NCBI GenBank assembly: GCA_949358305.1
Contig: OX442319.1
Span: forward strand, 8,308,001 to 8,372,000
DNA from: Strigamia acuminata
Taxonomy: Eukaryota; Arthropoda; Chilopoda; Geophilomorpha; Linotaeniidae
Reading direction: 5' to 3'
DNA: 64,000 bases
The notes under the pieces were generated by a model, which saw only the letters and a list, made by a program, of their open reading frames with translations, made no database searches and had not been told where the DNA came from. Of the stretch, positions 39,623 through 55,000 are shown piece after piece; within the stretch, counting starts at the first letter, position 1, and each line of letters begins with the position of its first letter. Position numbers and translations under genes: made by a program.

Positions 39623-40655
39623 TACATGGCCCTGCGTCTTGCCAAGCGCCATTAGCCCATATATACATCCGCCCCTGATGGAACGTCATCATGAAAGCCT
39701 AATGGCCAGTGAAGAAAGACGCGACTATTCGACTATTCGGATTGATTTTTATGAGTCGACAAAAGGGTGGCATGGCGCTATCCGGGCCAGTTTAAAGGTC
39801 ATTTTTTTTAGAAAAAAATTACGGTAAGTTTTTTAAAATTTATTTCTGGTGTTTTGGCCGACTTTTGTGCGTCACCAGACATGTGAAATAGCTTGATCAA
39901 TGGGAGTTAAGACACTCTTGTACTAACTACTACAAAATTTTGTTTGCAACTTTTGGCTGAGATGGTCAGCCAGACTCCAGCCACTCTGCCATTCTATTGG
40001 CAACAGCCTATTGCTGCTATTTTATGAGTATTTATAACATCAGAAATGACAGGTATTTTCGTTTATTACATTTGTAGGTCACATCTTTTTAGGTATAGCT
40101 GTATAGACGCCAATTGATGACAGAGAATCGAAGCTGACGATTATTTTATTAGTGTCATCATTTGAACTTGATGTAATGATTCCAAATGAGTGCACACTGA
40201 TGGTCACACAGATTTCTGATTATAATAAACCATTTTCATTTTTGTTTAAACCACTGAGTCATTTCTTTAGATTTGTATGTCCCGTAGGATTCGACATTGC
40301 CAGTTTTCTGATTATAATTAACTGACTCCAATTGGCGACAATCAGACGAGTCAGTCTAGGCAGCAATTGCCATAGGATTTGATGTTGTCCAACTATCTTT
40401 TCGCGTAAATGTGCCATTTTGATTTAAATTCTTCAACCTGTTCAACTTGTTTGACGATATTTAAATCGTTTGGGATAAAAGTAATATCTCAGATTATTCA
40501 TCTACCAATTTATTTTAATTTTCTATTTAATTTTAATTCTATTTAATTTTTTATATTTTAGGCCTATTGTTGGGTTTTTTTCTCATTAATATGATTAATA
40601 TAATTAATTCATCATGTTATTGGAAACAAGATATTCCCAGTTTCGCATGTTATTT
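38555..40655 (+). repeat. Dispersed repeat, copy 2 (piggyBac-like tail)
   Basis: Homologous to 35415-38215 in the same orientation and order, roughly 85-95% alike in the best blocks by eye. The cysteine-rich end is present at 38715-38837 (CVECMTVEQRDDCHLC, then HIHICFN and SCFHQFY). A hAT MITE has inserted at 39479-39677. Compared with copy 1 it lacks the 36055-37195 segment. Confidence 0.55.
39479..39677. mobile_element. 199-bp hAT-type MITE with perfect 8-bp target duplication
   Basis: The ends CAGGGGCGGAT (39479-39489) and ATCCGCCCCTG (39667-39677) are perfect 11-bp inverted repeats. The 8-bp duplication ATGGAACG is exact on both sides (39471-39478 and 39678-39685). TIR type and 8-bp target size are diagnostic of hAT. 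The interior holds a pure T-run of about 40. Non-autonomous and probably recent. Confidence 0.9.
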
Positions 40656-42332
40656 GTTTTTTTCCTTATTTAAGTTTTTATATTTTAGAAAACACGTGCT
40701 TTCCACATGACTGTTGTCTTGCTTTTGCAAGATAAAAGCAATTCCATCATGAAGCCCACCATTGATTTAGAAATTCAGTATTCAGTATTTAGTATTTAAG
40801 AATGTAATTGGAATTGAATAAACCACTTGCTGTATATTCCAATATTATTATACACTTTGAAAAAACAAGTAGTGGATGATGAACTCAGTTGTCTAAGAAT
40901 GACAACTTTTAAACAGTAATTAAGCCTAAGCAGAAAGAACTTTAGGAATCAAATGACCGATTGCTTAGATGTGGGAAAAAGCAGTGATGGAAACAAATTA
41001 GTGCATTAACCAGGTCACTTAAGGAGATACAAACCACAAGAAAGAAAATAGACAGCAATTGTGAAGTTTTAACAAAGAAAATAAAGGTGTGCTACACCTT
41101 TTGGAATGCACTTTTGCAGTACCAATACTATTTAAATAATATGGCACTTGGTAAATGCTGCAATCATTTATGGAATGCAGTCTTACAGTACCTCAAATTC
41201 AGTACCACTGGATTAATAACCACAAGGAGGTAGAGAGTTGGATTTGCTGCCCCCATAAATCAACAAAGTCGCAAAATTCAAGGACAAAACACCGTACCAG
41301 CAATGTGTAAAAAGCATTTGTGTAAAAATTTTTGGATACAAATAATTAAGCTGCCGTTTTTTTAGCCTCAGAGCTTCGTCTTAGCTATTTCATGATGAAT
41401 ATAGAAAAAAGAAGTAATTACTTGAGATTTAAAAAAATGTATCAAGAATCATCACAAACAATCGTATTATGTTGCGTGCATGCCGTCTGACTTCTAAGAA
41501 ACGAACTGATATTTAAAACAAGGCGATAAACTTTAAAGATAAATCCAAAGTGCGAAGAACTAACGAACTGAGAAAACAGCAGTCGCCATTTGCAATTTCA
41601 GCAACGACAAGTTGACGGCCATTACTAACAATAATATAGAATATAATTTTTTTAAAAATTAAAAATTTTCAACACTTACATAAAACCTAAAAACCTAAAA
41701 CACCGCAACTACTAATATAAAAATAATAATTATTTTGAATCAAAAACCATTTCCACCGGAATGTGATGCAAACGTGAAGTCGGCCATTTTCGAGCAAAAA
41801 AAATCATTCAAACCAGCATGAAAACGATTAATGGTGAGATTCTTCAAACACAAGCTGGTGTAGCTTGATAAATGGGCACAAATTCGACTAATAAAAATGA
41901 CAACAAACCCGATTTTGAAACATATAAAGACACCACTGCACGAACGACCAAACCCGAGCACCAGAAAACGACCATGTCAAGCCAAAGTGATGAAGACGGA
42001 AGCACGTGACCACAGAAACACGAGTATCGGAGCACAGAAATATTAAAACATTAAATAATTAATAAACATATAATTAATCAAACAATTAATTAATAATATT
42101 AATAATAATTTAATAATAATAATATTAATTATTAATATTTCGTAGTGTAAGATAATTACGAGTAAAGCGCTTGCGACGACGAACAAGTAAAACTTTTGGC
42201 TTCATTAATTAAATCAAGGAGTTAGAGTTGATTAAATAAATTAATTAAACGCCTTGATTAAATAAAGACTATTTTCAAGAAAATCGCGAAAATTCCATAT
42301 CCAAAAATTCTTTTTATTTATTTATTTATTTA
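40656..42332. other. AT-rich spacer before the satellite
   Basis: No gene recognised; short minus-strand frames at 41740-42035 have no domain. Strongly AT-rich from 42030 (aataattaataat runs) and ends in (ttta)n against the first satellite monomer. Confidence 0.45.
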
Positions 42333-45300
42333 TTACTTGAGTAACACACTCCCAAACACTGCAACTTTTTCCGAAATTGCAACCCGACTTCAAACACCCA
42401 TAAAAAGAAAACCATACACAGGAAACTTCCCAAACTTTTTTTGGCACTTCCTTGACTCACCCCTAAGACACTCACCAAGTTTCAGAACCTCGCACTTTCT
42501 GATACTTGAGTAACACACTCCCAAACATTTCAGCTTTTTCCGAAATCGCAACCCGACTTCAAACACCCATAAAAAGAAAACCATACACAGAAAACTTCCC
42601 AAACGTTTTTTGGCACTTCCTTGACTCACCCCTAAGACACTCACCAAGTTTCAGAACCTCGCACTTTCTGATACTTGAGTAACACACTCCCAAACATTTC
42701 AGCTTTTTCCGAAATCGCAACCCGACTTCAAACACCCAGAAAAAGAAAACCATACACAGGAAACTTCCCAAACTTTTTTTGGCACTTCCTTGACTCACCC
42801 CTAAGACACTCACCAAGTTTCAGCACCTCGCCCCTTCTGATACTTGAGTAACACACTCCCAAACACTGCAACTTTTTTCGAACATTTCAGCTTTTTCCGA
42901 AATCGCAACCCGATTTCAAACACCCATAAAAAGAAAACCATACACAGGAAACTTCCCAAACTTTTTTTGGCACTTCCTTGACTCACCCCTAAGACACTCA
43001 CCAAGTTTCAGCACCTCGCACCTTCTGATACTTGAGTAACATACTCCCAAACATTTCAGCTTTTCCCGAAATCGCAACCCGACTTCAAACACCCATAAAA
43101 AGAAAACCATACACAGGAAACTTCCCAAACTTTTTTTGGCACTTCCTTGACTCACCCCTAAGACACTCACCAAGTTTCAGCACCTCGCACCTTCTGATAC
43201 TTGAGTAACACACTCTCAAACACTGCAACTTTTTTCGAACATTTCAGCTTTTTCCGAAATCGCAACCCGATTTCAAACACCCATAAAAAGAAAACCATAC
43301 ACAGGAAACTTCCCAAACTTTTTTTGGCACTTCCTTGACTCACCCCTAAGACACTCACCAAGTTTCAGCACCTCGCACCTTCTGATACTTGAGTAACACA
43401 CTGCAACTTTTTCTAACACTGCAACTTTTTCCGAAATTGCTACCCGACTTCAAACACCCATAAAAAGAAAACCATACACAGGAAACTTCCCAAACTTTTT
43501 TTGGCACTTCCTTGACTCACCCCTAAGACACTCACCAAGTTTCAGCACCTCGCATCTTCTGATACTTGAGTAACACACTGCAACTTTTTCTAACACTGCA
43601 ACTTTTTCCGAAATTGCTACCCGATTTCAAACACCCATAAAAAGAAAGCCATACACAGGAAACTTCCCAAACTTTTTTTGGCACTTCCTTGACTCACCCC
43701 TAAGACACTCACCAAGTTTCAGCACCTCGCACCTTCTGATACTTGAGTAACACACTCCCAAACACTGCAACTTTTTTCGAACATTTCAGCTTTTTCCGAA
43801 ATCGCAACCCGAGTTCAAACACCCATAAAAAGAAAACCATACACAGGAAACTTCCCAAACTTTTTTTGGCACTTCCTTGACTCACCCCTAAGACACTCAC
43901 CAAGTTTCAGCACCTCGCACCTTCTGATACTTGAGTAACACACTCCGAAACACTGCAACTTTTTCCGAAATTGCAACCCGACTTCAAACACCCATAAAAA
44001 GAAAACCATACACAGGAAACTTCCCAAACTTTTTTTGGCACTTCCTTGACTCACTCCTAAGACACTCACCAAGTTTCAGCACCTCGCACCTTCTGATACT
44101 TAAGTAACACACTCTCAAACACTGCAACTTTTTTCGAACATTTCAGCTTTTTCCGAAATCGCAACCCGATTTCAAACACCCATAAAAAGAAAACCATACA
44201 CAGGAAACTTCCCAAACTTTTTTTGGCACTTCCTTGACTCACCCCTAAGACACTCACCAAGTTTCAGCACCTCGCACCTTCTGATACTTAAGTAACACAC
44301 TCTCAAACACTGCAACTTTTTTCGAACATTTCAGCTTTTTCCGAAATCGCAACCCGACTTCAAACACCCATAAAAAGAAAACCATACACAGGAAACTTCC
44401 CAAACTGTTTTTGGCACTTCCTTGACTCACTCCTAAGACACTCACCAAGTTTCAGCACCTCGCACCTTCTGATACTTGAGTAACACACTCCCAAACACAG
44501 CAACTTTTTCTAACACTGCAACTTTTTCCGAAATTGCTACCCGACTTCAAACACCCATAAAAAGAAAACCATACACAGGAAACTTCCCAAACTTTTTTTG
44601 GCACTTCCTTGACTCACCCCTAAGACACTCACCAAGTTTCAGCACCTCGCACCTTCTGATACTTGAGTAACACACTGCAACTTTTTTCTAACATTTCAGC
44701 TTTTTCCGAAATCGCAACCCGACTTCAAACACCGATAAAAAGAAAACCATACACAGGAAACTTCCCAAACTTTTTTTGGCACTTCCTTGACTCACCCCTA
44801 AGACACTCACCAAGTTTCAGCACCTCGCACCTTCTGATACTTGAGTAACACACTGCAACTTTTTTCTAACATTTCAGCTTTTTCCGAAATCGCAACCCGA
44901 CTTCAAACACCGATAAAAAGAAAACCATACACAGGAAACTTCCCAAACTTTTTTTGGCACTTCCTTGACTCACCCCTAAGACACTCACCAAGTTTCAGCA
45001 CCTCGCACCTTCTGATACTTGAGTAACACACTGCAACTTTTTTCTAACATTTCAGCTTTTTCCGAAATCGCAACCCGAGTTCAAACACCCATAAAAAGAA
45101 AACCATACACAAGAAACTTCCCAAACTTTTTTTGGCACTTCCTTGACTCACCCCTAAGACACTCACCAAGTTTCAGCACCTCGCACCTTCTGATACTTGA
45201 GTAACACACTCCCAAACACTGCAACTTTTTCCGAAATTGCAACCCGACTTCAAACACCCATAAAAAGAAAACCATACACAGGAAACTTCCCAAACTTTTT

Positions 45301-48300
45301 TTGGCACTTCCCTGACTCACCCCTAAGACACTCACCAAGTTTCAGCACCTCGCACCTTCTGATACTTGAGTAACACACTCCCAAACACAGCAACTTTTTC
45401 TAACACTGCAACTTTTTCCGAAATTGCTACCCGACTTCAAACACCCATAAAAAGAAAACCATACACAGGAAACTTCCCAAACCTTTTTTGGCACTTCCTT
45501 GAATCACCCCTAAGACACTCACCAAGTTTCAGCACCTCGCACCTTCTGATACTTGAGTAACACACTCCCAAACACTGCAACTTTTGTCGAAATCGCAACC
45601 CGACTTCAAACACCCATAAAAAGAAAACCATACACAGGAAACTTCCCAAACTTTTTTTGGCACTTCCTTGACTCACCCCTAAGACACTCACCAAGTTTCA
45701 GCACCTCGCACCTTCTGATACTTGAGTAACACACTCCCAAACACAGCAACTTTTTCTAACACTGCAACTTTTTCCGAAATTGCTACCCGACTTCAAACAC
45801 CCATAAAAAGAAAACCATACACAGGAAACTTCCCAAACCTTTTTTGGCACTTCCTTGAATCACCCCTAAGACACTCACCAAGTTTCAGCACCTCGCACCT
45901 TCTGATACTTGAGTAACACACTCCCAAACACTGCAACTTTTGTCGAAATCGCAACCCGACTTCAAACACCCATAAAAAGAAAACCATACACAGGAAACTT
46001 CCCAAACTTTTTTTGGCACTTCCTTGACTCACCCCTAAGACACTCACCAAGTTTCAGCACCTCGCACCTTCTGATACTTGAGTAACACACTGCAACTTTT
46101 TCTAACACTGCAACTTTTTCCGAAATTGCAACCCGATTTCAAACACCCATAAAAAGAAAACCATACACAGGAAACTTCCTAAACTTTTTTTGGCACTTCC
46201 TTGACTCACCCCTAAGACACTCACCAAGTTTCAGCACCTCGCACTTTCTGATACTTGAGTAACACACTCCCAAACACTGCAACTTTTTCCGAAATCGCAA
46301 CCCGACTTCAAACACCGATAAAAAGAAAACCATACACAGGAAACTTCCCAAACTTTTTTGGCACTTCCTTGACTCACCCCTAAGACACTCACCAAGTTTC
46401 AGCACCTCGCACCTTCTGATACTTGAGTAACACACTCCCAAACACTGCAACTTTTTTCGAACATTTCAGCTTTTTCCGAAATCGCAACCCGAGTTCAAAC
46501 ACCCATAAAAAGAAAACCATACACAGGAAACTTCCCAAACTTTTTTGGCACTTCCTTGACTCACCACTAAGACACTCACCAAGTTTCAGCACCTCGCACC
46601 TTCTGATACTTGAGTAACACACTCCCAAACACTGCAACTTTTTCCGAACATTTCAGCTTTTTCCGAAATCGCAACCCGAGTTCAAACACCCATAAAAAGA
46701 AAACCATACACAGGAAACTTCCTAAACTTTTTTTGGCACTTCCTTGACTCACCCCTAAGACACTCACCAAGTTTCAGCACCTCGCACTTTCTGATACTTG
46801 AGTAACACACTCCCAAACACTGCAACTTTTTCCGAAATCGCAACCCGACTTCAAACACCGATAAAAAGAAAACCATACACAGGAAACTTCCCAAACTTTT
46901 TTGGCACTTCCTTGACTCACCCCTAAGACACTCACCAAGTTTCAGCACCTCGCACCTTCTGATACTTGAGTAACACACTCCCAAACACTGCAACTTTTTT
47001 CGAACATTTCAGCTTTTTCCGAAATCGCAACCCGAGTTCAAACACCCATAAAAAGAAAACCATACACAGGAAACTTCCCAAACTTTTTTGGCACTTCCTT
47101 GACTCACCCCTAAGACACTCACCAAGTTTTAGCACCTCGCACCTTCTGATACTTGAGTAACACACTCCCAAACACTGCAACTTCTTTCGAACATTTCAGC
47201 TTTTTCCGATATCGCAACCCGATTTCAAACACCCATAAAAAGAAAGCCATACACAGGAAACTTCCCAAACTTTTTTTGGCACTTACTTGACTCACCCCTA
47301 AGACACTCACCAAGTTTCAGCACCTCGCACCTTCTGATACTTGAGTAACACACTCCCAAACACTGCAACTTTTTTCGAACATTTCAGCTTTTTCCGAAAT
47401 CGCAACCCGAGTTCAAACACCCATAAAAAGAAAACCATACACAGGAAACTTCCCAAACTTTTTTTGGCACTTCCTTGACTCACCACTAAGACACTCACCA
47501 AGTTTCAGCACCTCGCACCTTCTGATACTTGAGTAACACACTCCCAAACACTGCAACTTTTTTCGAACATTTCAGCTTTTTCCGAAATTGCAACCCGACT
47601 TCAAACACCCATAAAAAGAAAACCATACACAGGAAACTTCCCAAACTGTTTTTGGCACTTCCTTGACTCACTCCTAAGACACTCACCAAGTTTCAGCACC
47701 TCGCACCTTCTGATACTTGAGTAACACACTCCCAAACACTGCAACTTTTTCTAACACTGCAACTTTTTCCGAAATTGCTACCCGAGTTCAAACACCCATA
47801 AAAAGAAAACCATACACAGGAAACTTCCCAAACTTTTTTTGGCACTTCCTTGACTCACCCCTAAGACACTCACCAAGTTTCAGCACCTCGCACCTTCTGA
47901 TACTTGAGTAACACACTCCCAAACACAGCAACCTTTTCTAACACTGCAACTTTTTCCGAAATTGCTACCCGACTTCAAACACCCATAAAAAGAAAACCAT
48001 ACACAGGAAACTTCCCAAACCTTTTTTGGCACTTCCTTGAATCACCCCTAAGACACTCACCAAGTTTCAGCACCTCGCACCTTCTGATACTTGAGTAACA
48101 CACTCCCAAACACTGCAACTTTTGTCGAAATCGCAACCCGACTTCAAACACCCATAAAAAGAAAACCATACACAGGAAACTTCCCAAACTTTTTTTGGCA
48201 CTTCCTTGACTCACCCCTAAGACACTCACCAAGTTTCAGCACCTCGCACCTTCTGATACTTGAGTAACACACTGCAACTTTTTCTAACACTGCAACTTTT

Positions 48301-48402
48301 TCCGAAATTGCTACCCGACTTCAAACACCCATAAAAAGAAAACCATACACAGGAAACTTCCCAAACTTTTTTTGGCACTTCCTTGACTCACCCCTAAGAC
48401 AC

Positions 48403-49514
48403 TCACCAAGTTTCAGCACCTCGCACCTTCTGATACTTAAGTAACACACTCCCAAACACTGCAACTTTTTTCGAACATTTCAGCTTTTTCCGAAATCGCA
48501 ACCCGAGTTCAAACACCCATAAAAAGAAAACCATACACAGGAAACTTCCCAAACTTTTTTTGGCATTTCCTTGACTCACCCCTAAGACACTCACCAAGTT
48601 TCAGCACCTCGCACCTTCTGATACTTGAGTAACACACTCCCAAACACTGCAACTTTTTCCGAAATTGCAACCCGATTTCAAACACCCATAAAAAGAAAAC
48701 CATACACAGGAAACTTCCTAAACTTTTTTTGGCACTTCCTTGACTCACCCCTAAGATACTCACCAAGTTTCAGCACCTCGCACTTTCTGATACTTGAGTA
48801 ACACACTCCCAAACACTGCAACTTTTTCCGAAATCGCAACCCGACTTCAAACACCGATAAAAAGAAAACCATACACAGGAAACTTCCCAAACTTTTTTGG
48901 CACTTCCTTGACTCACCCCTAAGACACTCACCAAGTTTCAGCACCTCGCACCTTCTGATACTTGAGTAACACACTCCCAAACACTGCAACTTTTTTCGAA
49001 CATTTCAGCTTTTTCCGAAATCGCAACCCGAGTTCAAACACCCATAAAAAGAAAACCATACACAGGAAACTTCCCAAACTTTTTTTGGCATTTCCTTGAC
49101 TCACCCCTAAGACACTCACCAAGTTTCAGCACCTCGCACCTTCTGATACTTGAGTAACACACTCCCAAACACTGCAACTTTTTCCGAAATTGCAACCCGA
49201 TTTCAAACACCCATAAAAAGAAAACCATACACAGGAAACTTCCTAAACTTTTTTTGGCACTTCCTTGACTCACCCCTAAGACACTCACCAAGTTTCAGCA
49301 CCTCGCACTTTCTGATACTTGAGTAACACACTCCCAAACACTGCAACTTTTTCCGAAATCGCAACCCGACTTCAAACACCGATAAAAAGAAAACCATACA
49401 CAGGAAACTTCCCAAACTTTTTTGGCACTTCCTTGACTCACCCCTAAGACACTCACCAAGTTTCAGCACCTCGCACCTTCTGATACTTGAGTAACACACT
49501 CCCAAACACAGCAA
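48403..49514. repeat. 525-bp trimeric higher-order repeat inside the satellite
   Basis: Variant-bearing monomers recur at +525 bp (48403 to 48928, 48509 to 49034, 48678 to 49203), which equals one 187-class plus two 169-class monomers. The same block occurs again at 50727-51313 (+2324). A 543-bp relative is at 46139-46993. Confidence 0.75.
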
Positions 49515-51251
49515 CTTTTTCTAACACTGCAACTTTTTCCGAAATTGCTACCCGACTTCAAACACCCATAAAAAGAAAACCATACACAGGAAACTTCCCA
49601 AACTTTTTTTGGCACTTCCTTGACTCACCCCTAAGACACTCACCAAGTTTCAGCACCTCGCACCTTCTGATACTTGAGTAACACACTGCAACTTTTTTCT
49701 AACATTTCAGCTTTTTCCGAAATCGCAACCCGACTTCAAACACCGATAAAAAGAAAACCATACACAGGAAACTTCCCAAACTGTTTTTGGCACTTCCTTG
49801 ACTCACTCCTAAGACACTCACCAAGTTTCAGCACCTCGCACCTTCTGATACTTGAGTAACACACTCCCAAACACTGCAACCTTTTTCGAACATTTCAGCT
49901 TTTTCCGAAATCGCAACCCGACTTCAAACACCCATAAAAAGAAAACCATACACAGGAAACTTCCCAAACTTTTTTTGGCACTTCCTTGACTCACCCCTAA
50001 GACACTCACCAAGTTTCAGCACCTCGCACCTTCTGATACTTGAGTAACACACTCCCAAACACTGCAACTTTTTCCGAAATTGCAACCCGACTTCAAACAC
50101 CCATAAAAAGAAAACCATACACAGGAAACTTCCCAAACTGTTTTTGGCACTTCCTTGACTCACTCCTAAGACACTCACCAAGTTTCAGCACCTCGCACCT
50201 TCTGATACTTGAGTAACACACTCCCAAACACAGCAACTTTTTCTAACACTGCAACTTTTTCCGAAATTGCTACCCGACTTCAAACACCCATAAAAAGAAA
50301 ACCATACACAGGAAACTTCCCAAACTTTTTTTGGCACTTCCTTGACTCACCCCTAAGACACTCACCAAGTTTCAGCACCTCGCACCTTCTGATACTTGAG
50401 TAACACACTCCCAAACACTGCAACTTTTTTCGAACATTTCAGCTTTTTCCGAAATCGCAACCCGACTTCAAACACCCATAAAAAGAAAACCATACACAGG
50501 AAACTTCCCAAACCTTTTTTGGCACTTCCTTGACTCACCCCTAAGACACTCACCAAGTTTCAGCACCTCGCACCTTCTGATACTTGAGTAACACACTGCA
50601 ACTTTTTCTAACACTGCAACTTTTTCCGAAATTGCTACCCGACTTCAAACACCCATAAAAAGAAAACCATACACAGGAAACTTCCCAAACTTTTTTTGGC
50701 ACTTCCTTGACTCACCCCTAAGACACTCACCAAGTTTCAGCACCTCGCACCTTCTGATACTTAAGTAACACACTCCCAAACACTGCAACTTTTTTCGAAC
50801 ATTTCAGCTTTTTCCGAAATCGCAACCCGAGTTCAAACACCCATAAAAAGAAAACCATACACAGGAAACTTCCCAAACTTTTTTTGGCATTTCCTTGACT
50901 CACCCCTAAGACACTCACCAAGTTTCAGCACCTCGCACCTTCTGATACTTGAGTAACACACTCCCAAACACTGCAACTTTTTCCGAAATTGCAACCCGAT
51001 TTCAAACACCCATAAAAAGAAAACCATACACAGGAAACTTCCTAAACTTTTTTTGGCACTTCCTTGACTCACCCCTAAGACACTCACCAAGTTTCAGCAC
51101 CTCGCACTTTCTGATACTTGAGTAACACACTCCCAAACACTGCAACTTTTTCCGAAATCGCAACCCGACTTCAAACACCGATAAAAAGAAAACCATACAC
51201 AGGAAACTTCCCAAACTTTTTTGGCACTTCCTTGCCTCACCCCTAAGACAC

Positions 51252-52010
51252 TCACCAAGTTTCAGCACCTCGCACCTTCTGATACTTGAGTAACACACTC
51301 CCAAACACTGCAACTTCTTTCGAACATTTCAGCTTTTTCCGATATCGCAACCCGATTTCAAACACCCATAAAAAGAAAGCCATACACAGGAAACTTCCCA
51401 AACTTTTTTTGGCACTTCCTTGACTCACCCCTAAGACACTCACCAAGTTTCAGCACCTCGCACCTTCTGATACTTGAGTAACACACTCCCAAACACTGCA
51501 ACTTTTTTCGAACATTTCAGCTTTTTCCGAAATCGCAACCCGAGTTCAAACACCCATAAAAAGAAAACCATACACAGGAAACTTCCCAAACTTTTTTTGG
51601 CACTTCCTTGACTCACCACTAAGACACTCACCAAGTTTCAGCACCTCGCACCTTCTGATACTTGAGTAACACACTCCCAAACACTGCAACTTCTTTCGAA
51701 CATTTCAGCTTTTTCCGATATCGCAACCCGATTTCAAACACCCATAAAAAGAAAGCCATACACAGGAAACTTCCCAAACTTTTTTTGGCACTTCCTTGAC
51801 TCACCCCTAAGACACTCACCAAGTTTCAGCACCTCGCACCTTCTGATACTTGAGTAACACACTCCCAAACACTGCAACTTTTTTCGAACATTTCAGCTTT
51901 TTCCGAAATCGCAACCCGAGTTCAAACACCCATAAAAAGAAAACCATACACAGGAAACTTCCCAAACTTTTTTTGGCACTTCCTTGACTCACCACTAAGA
52001 CACTCACCAA
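51252..52010. repeat. 376-bp dimeric higher-order repeat inside the satellite
   Basis: Two types of 188-bp monomer alternate. The type with cttctttcgaac and gatatcgc is at 51252 and 51628; the type with caccactaag is at 51440 and 51816. Spacing is exactly 376 bp. Confidence 0.75.
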
Positions 52011-55000
52011 GTTTCAGCACCTCGCACCTTCTGATACTTGAGTAACACACTCCCAAACACTGCAACTTTTTCCGAAATTGCAACCCGACTTCAAACACCC
52101 ATAAAAAGAAAACCATACACAGGAAACTTCCCAAACTGTTTTTGGCACTTCCTTGACTCACCCCTAAGACACTCACCAAGTTTCAGCACCTCGCACCTTC
52201 TGATACTTGAGTAACACACTCCCAAACACTGCAACTTTTTCCGAAATTGCAACCCGACTTCAAACACCCATAAAAAGAAAACCATACACAGGAAACTTCC
52301 CAAACTGTTTTTGGCACTTCCTTGACTCACTCCTAAGACACTCACCAAGTTTCAGCACCTCGCACCTTCTGATACTTGAGTAACACACTCCCAAACACTG
52401 CAACTTTTTCTAACACTGCAACTTTTTCCGAAATTGCTACCCGACTTCAAACACCCATAAAAAGAAAACCATACACAGGAAACTTCCCAAACTTTTTTGG
52501 CACTTCCTTGACTCACCCCTAAGACACTCACCAAGTTTCAGCACCTCGCACCTTCTGATACTTGAGTAACACACTCCCAAACACTGCAACTTTTTTCGAA
52601 CATTTCAGCTTTTTCCGAAATCGCAACCCGAGTTCAAACACCCATAAAAAGAAAACCATACACAGGAAACTTCCCAAACTTTTTTTGGCACTTCCTTGTC
52701 TCACCCCTAAGACACTCACCAAGTTTCAGCACCTCGCACCTTCTGATACTTGAGTAACACACTCCGAAACACTGCAACTTTTTCCGAAATTGCAACCCGA
52801 CTTCAAACACCCATAAAAAGAAAACCATACACAGGAAACTTCCCAAACTTTTTTTGGCACTTCCTTGACTCACCCCTAAGACACTCACCAAGTTTCAGCA
52901 CCTCGCACCTTCTGATACTTAAGTAACACACTCTCAAACACTGCAACTTTTTTCGAACATTTCAGCTTTTTCCGAAATCGCAACCCGACTTCAAACACCC
53001 ATAAAAAGAAAACCATACACAGGAAACTTCCCAAACTTTTTTTGGCACTTCCTTGACTCACCCCTAAGACACCCACCAAGTTTCAGCACCTCGCACCTTC
53101 TGATACTTGAGTAACACACTCCCAAACACTGCAACTTTTGTCGAAATCGCAACCCGACTTCAAACACCCATAAAAAGAAAACCATACACAGGAAACTTCC
53201 CAAACTTTTTTTGGCACTTCCTTGACTCACCCCTAAGACACCCACCAAGTTTCAGCACCTCGCACCTTCTGATACTTGAGTAACACACTCCCAAACACTG
53301 CAACTTTTGTCGAAATCGCAACCCGACTTCAAACACCCATAAAAAGAAAACCATACACAGGAAACTTCCCAAACCTTTTTTGGCACTTCCTTGAATCACC
53401 CCTAAGACACTCACCAAGTTTCAGCACCTCGCACCTTCTGATACTTGAGTAACACACTCCCAAACACTGCAACTTTTGTCGAAATCGCAACCCGACTTCA
53501 AACACCCATAAAAAGAAAACCATACACAGGAAACTTCCCAAACTTTTTTTGGCACTTCCTTGACTCACCCCTAAGACACTCACCAAGTTTCAGCACCTCG
53601 CACCTTCTGATACTTGAGTAACACACTGCAACTTTTTTCTAACATTTCAGCTTTTTCCGAAATCGCAACCCGACTTCAAACACCCATAAAAAGAAAACCA
53701 TACACAGGAAACTTCCCAAACTTTTTTTGGCACTTCCTTGACTCACCCCTAAGACACTCACCAAGTTTCAGCACCTCGCACCTTCTGATACTTGAGTAAC
53801 ACACTCCCAAACACAGCAACTTTTTCTAACACTGCAACTTTTTCCGAAATTGCTACCCGACTTCAAACACCCATAAAAAGAAAACCATACACAGGAAACT
53901 TCCCAAACCTTTTTTGGCACTTCCTTGAATCACCCCTAAGACACTCACCAAGTTTCAGCACCTCGCACCTTCTGATACTTGAGTAACACACTCCCAAACA
54001 CTGCAACTTTTGTCGAAATCGCAACCCGACTTCAAACACCCATAAAAAGAAAACCATACACAGGAAACTTCCCAAACTTTTTTTGGCACTTCCTTGACTC
54101 ACCCCTAAGACACCCACCAAGTTTCAGCACCTCGCACCTTCTGATACTTGAGTAACACACTCCCAAACACTGCAACTTTTGTCGAAATCGCAACCCGACT
54201 TCAAACACCCATAAAAAGAAAACCATACACAGGAAACTTCCCAAACTTTTTTTGGCACTTCCTTGACTCACCCCTAAGACACTCACCAAGTTTCAGCACC
54301 TCGCACCTTCTGATACTTGAGTAACACACTGCAACTTTTTCTAACACTGCAACTTTTTCCGAAATTGCTACCCGACTTCAAACACCCATAAAAAGAAAAC
54401 CATACACAGGAAACTTCCCAAACTTTTTTTGGCACTTCCTTGACTCACCCCTAAGACACTCACCAAGTTTCAGCACCTCGCACCTTCTGATACTTGAGTA
54501 ACACACTCCCAAACACTGCAACTTTTTCCGAAATTGCAACCCGACTTCAAACACCCATAAAAAGAAAACCATACACAGGAAACTTCCCAAACTTTTTTTG
54601 GCACTTCCTTGACTCACCCCTAAGACACTCACCAAGTTTCAGCACCTCGCACCTTCTGATACTTGAGTAACACACTGCAACTTTTTCTAACACTGCAACT
54701 TTTTCCGAAATTGCTACCCGACTTCAAACACCCATAAAAAGAAAACCATACACAGGAAACTTCCCAAACTTTTTTTGGCACTTCCTTGACTCACCCCTAA
54801 GACACTCACCAAGTTTCAGCACCTCGCACCTTCTGATACTTAAGTAACACACTCCCAAACACTGCAACGTTTTTCGAACATTTCAGCTTTTTCCGAAATC
54901 GCAACCCGAGTTCAAACACCCATAAAAAGAAAACCATACACAGGAAACTTCCCAAACTTTTTTTGGCATTTCCTTGACTCACCCCTAAGACACTCACCAA

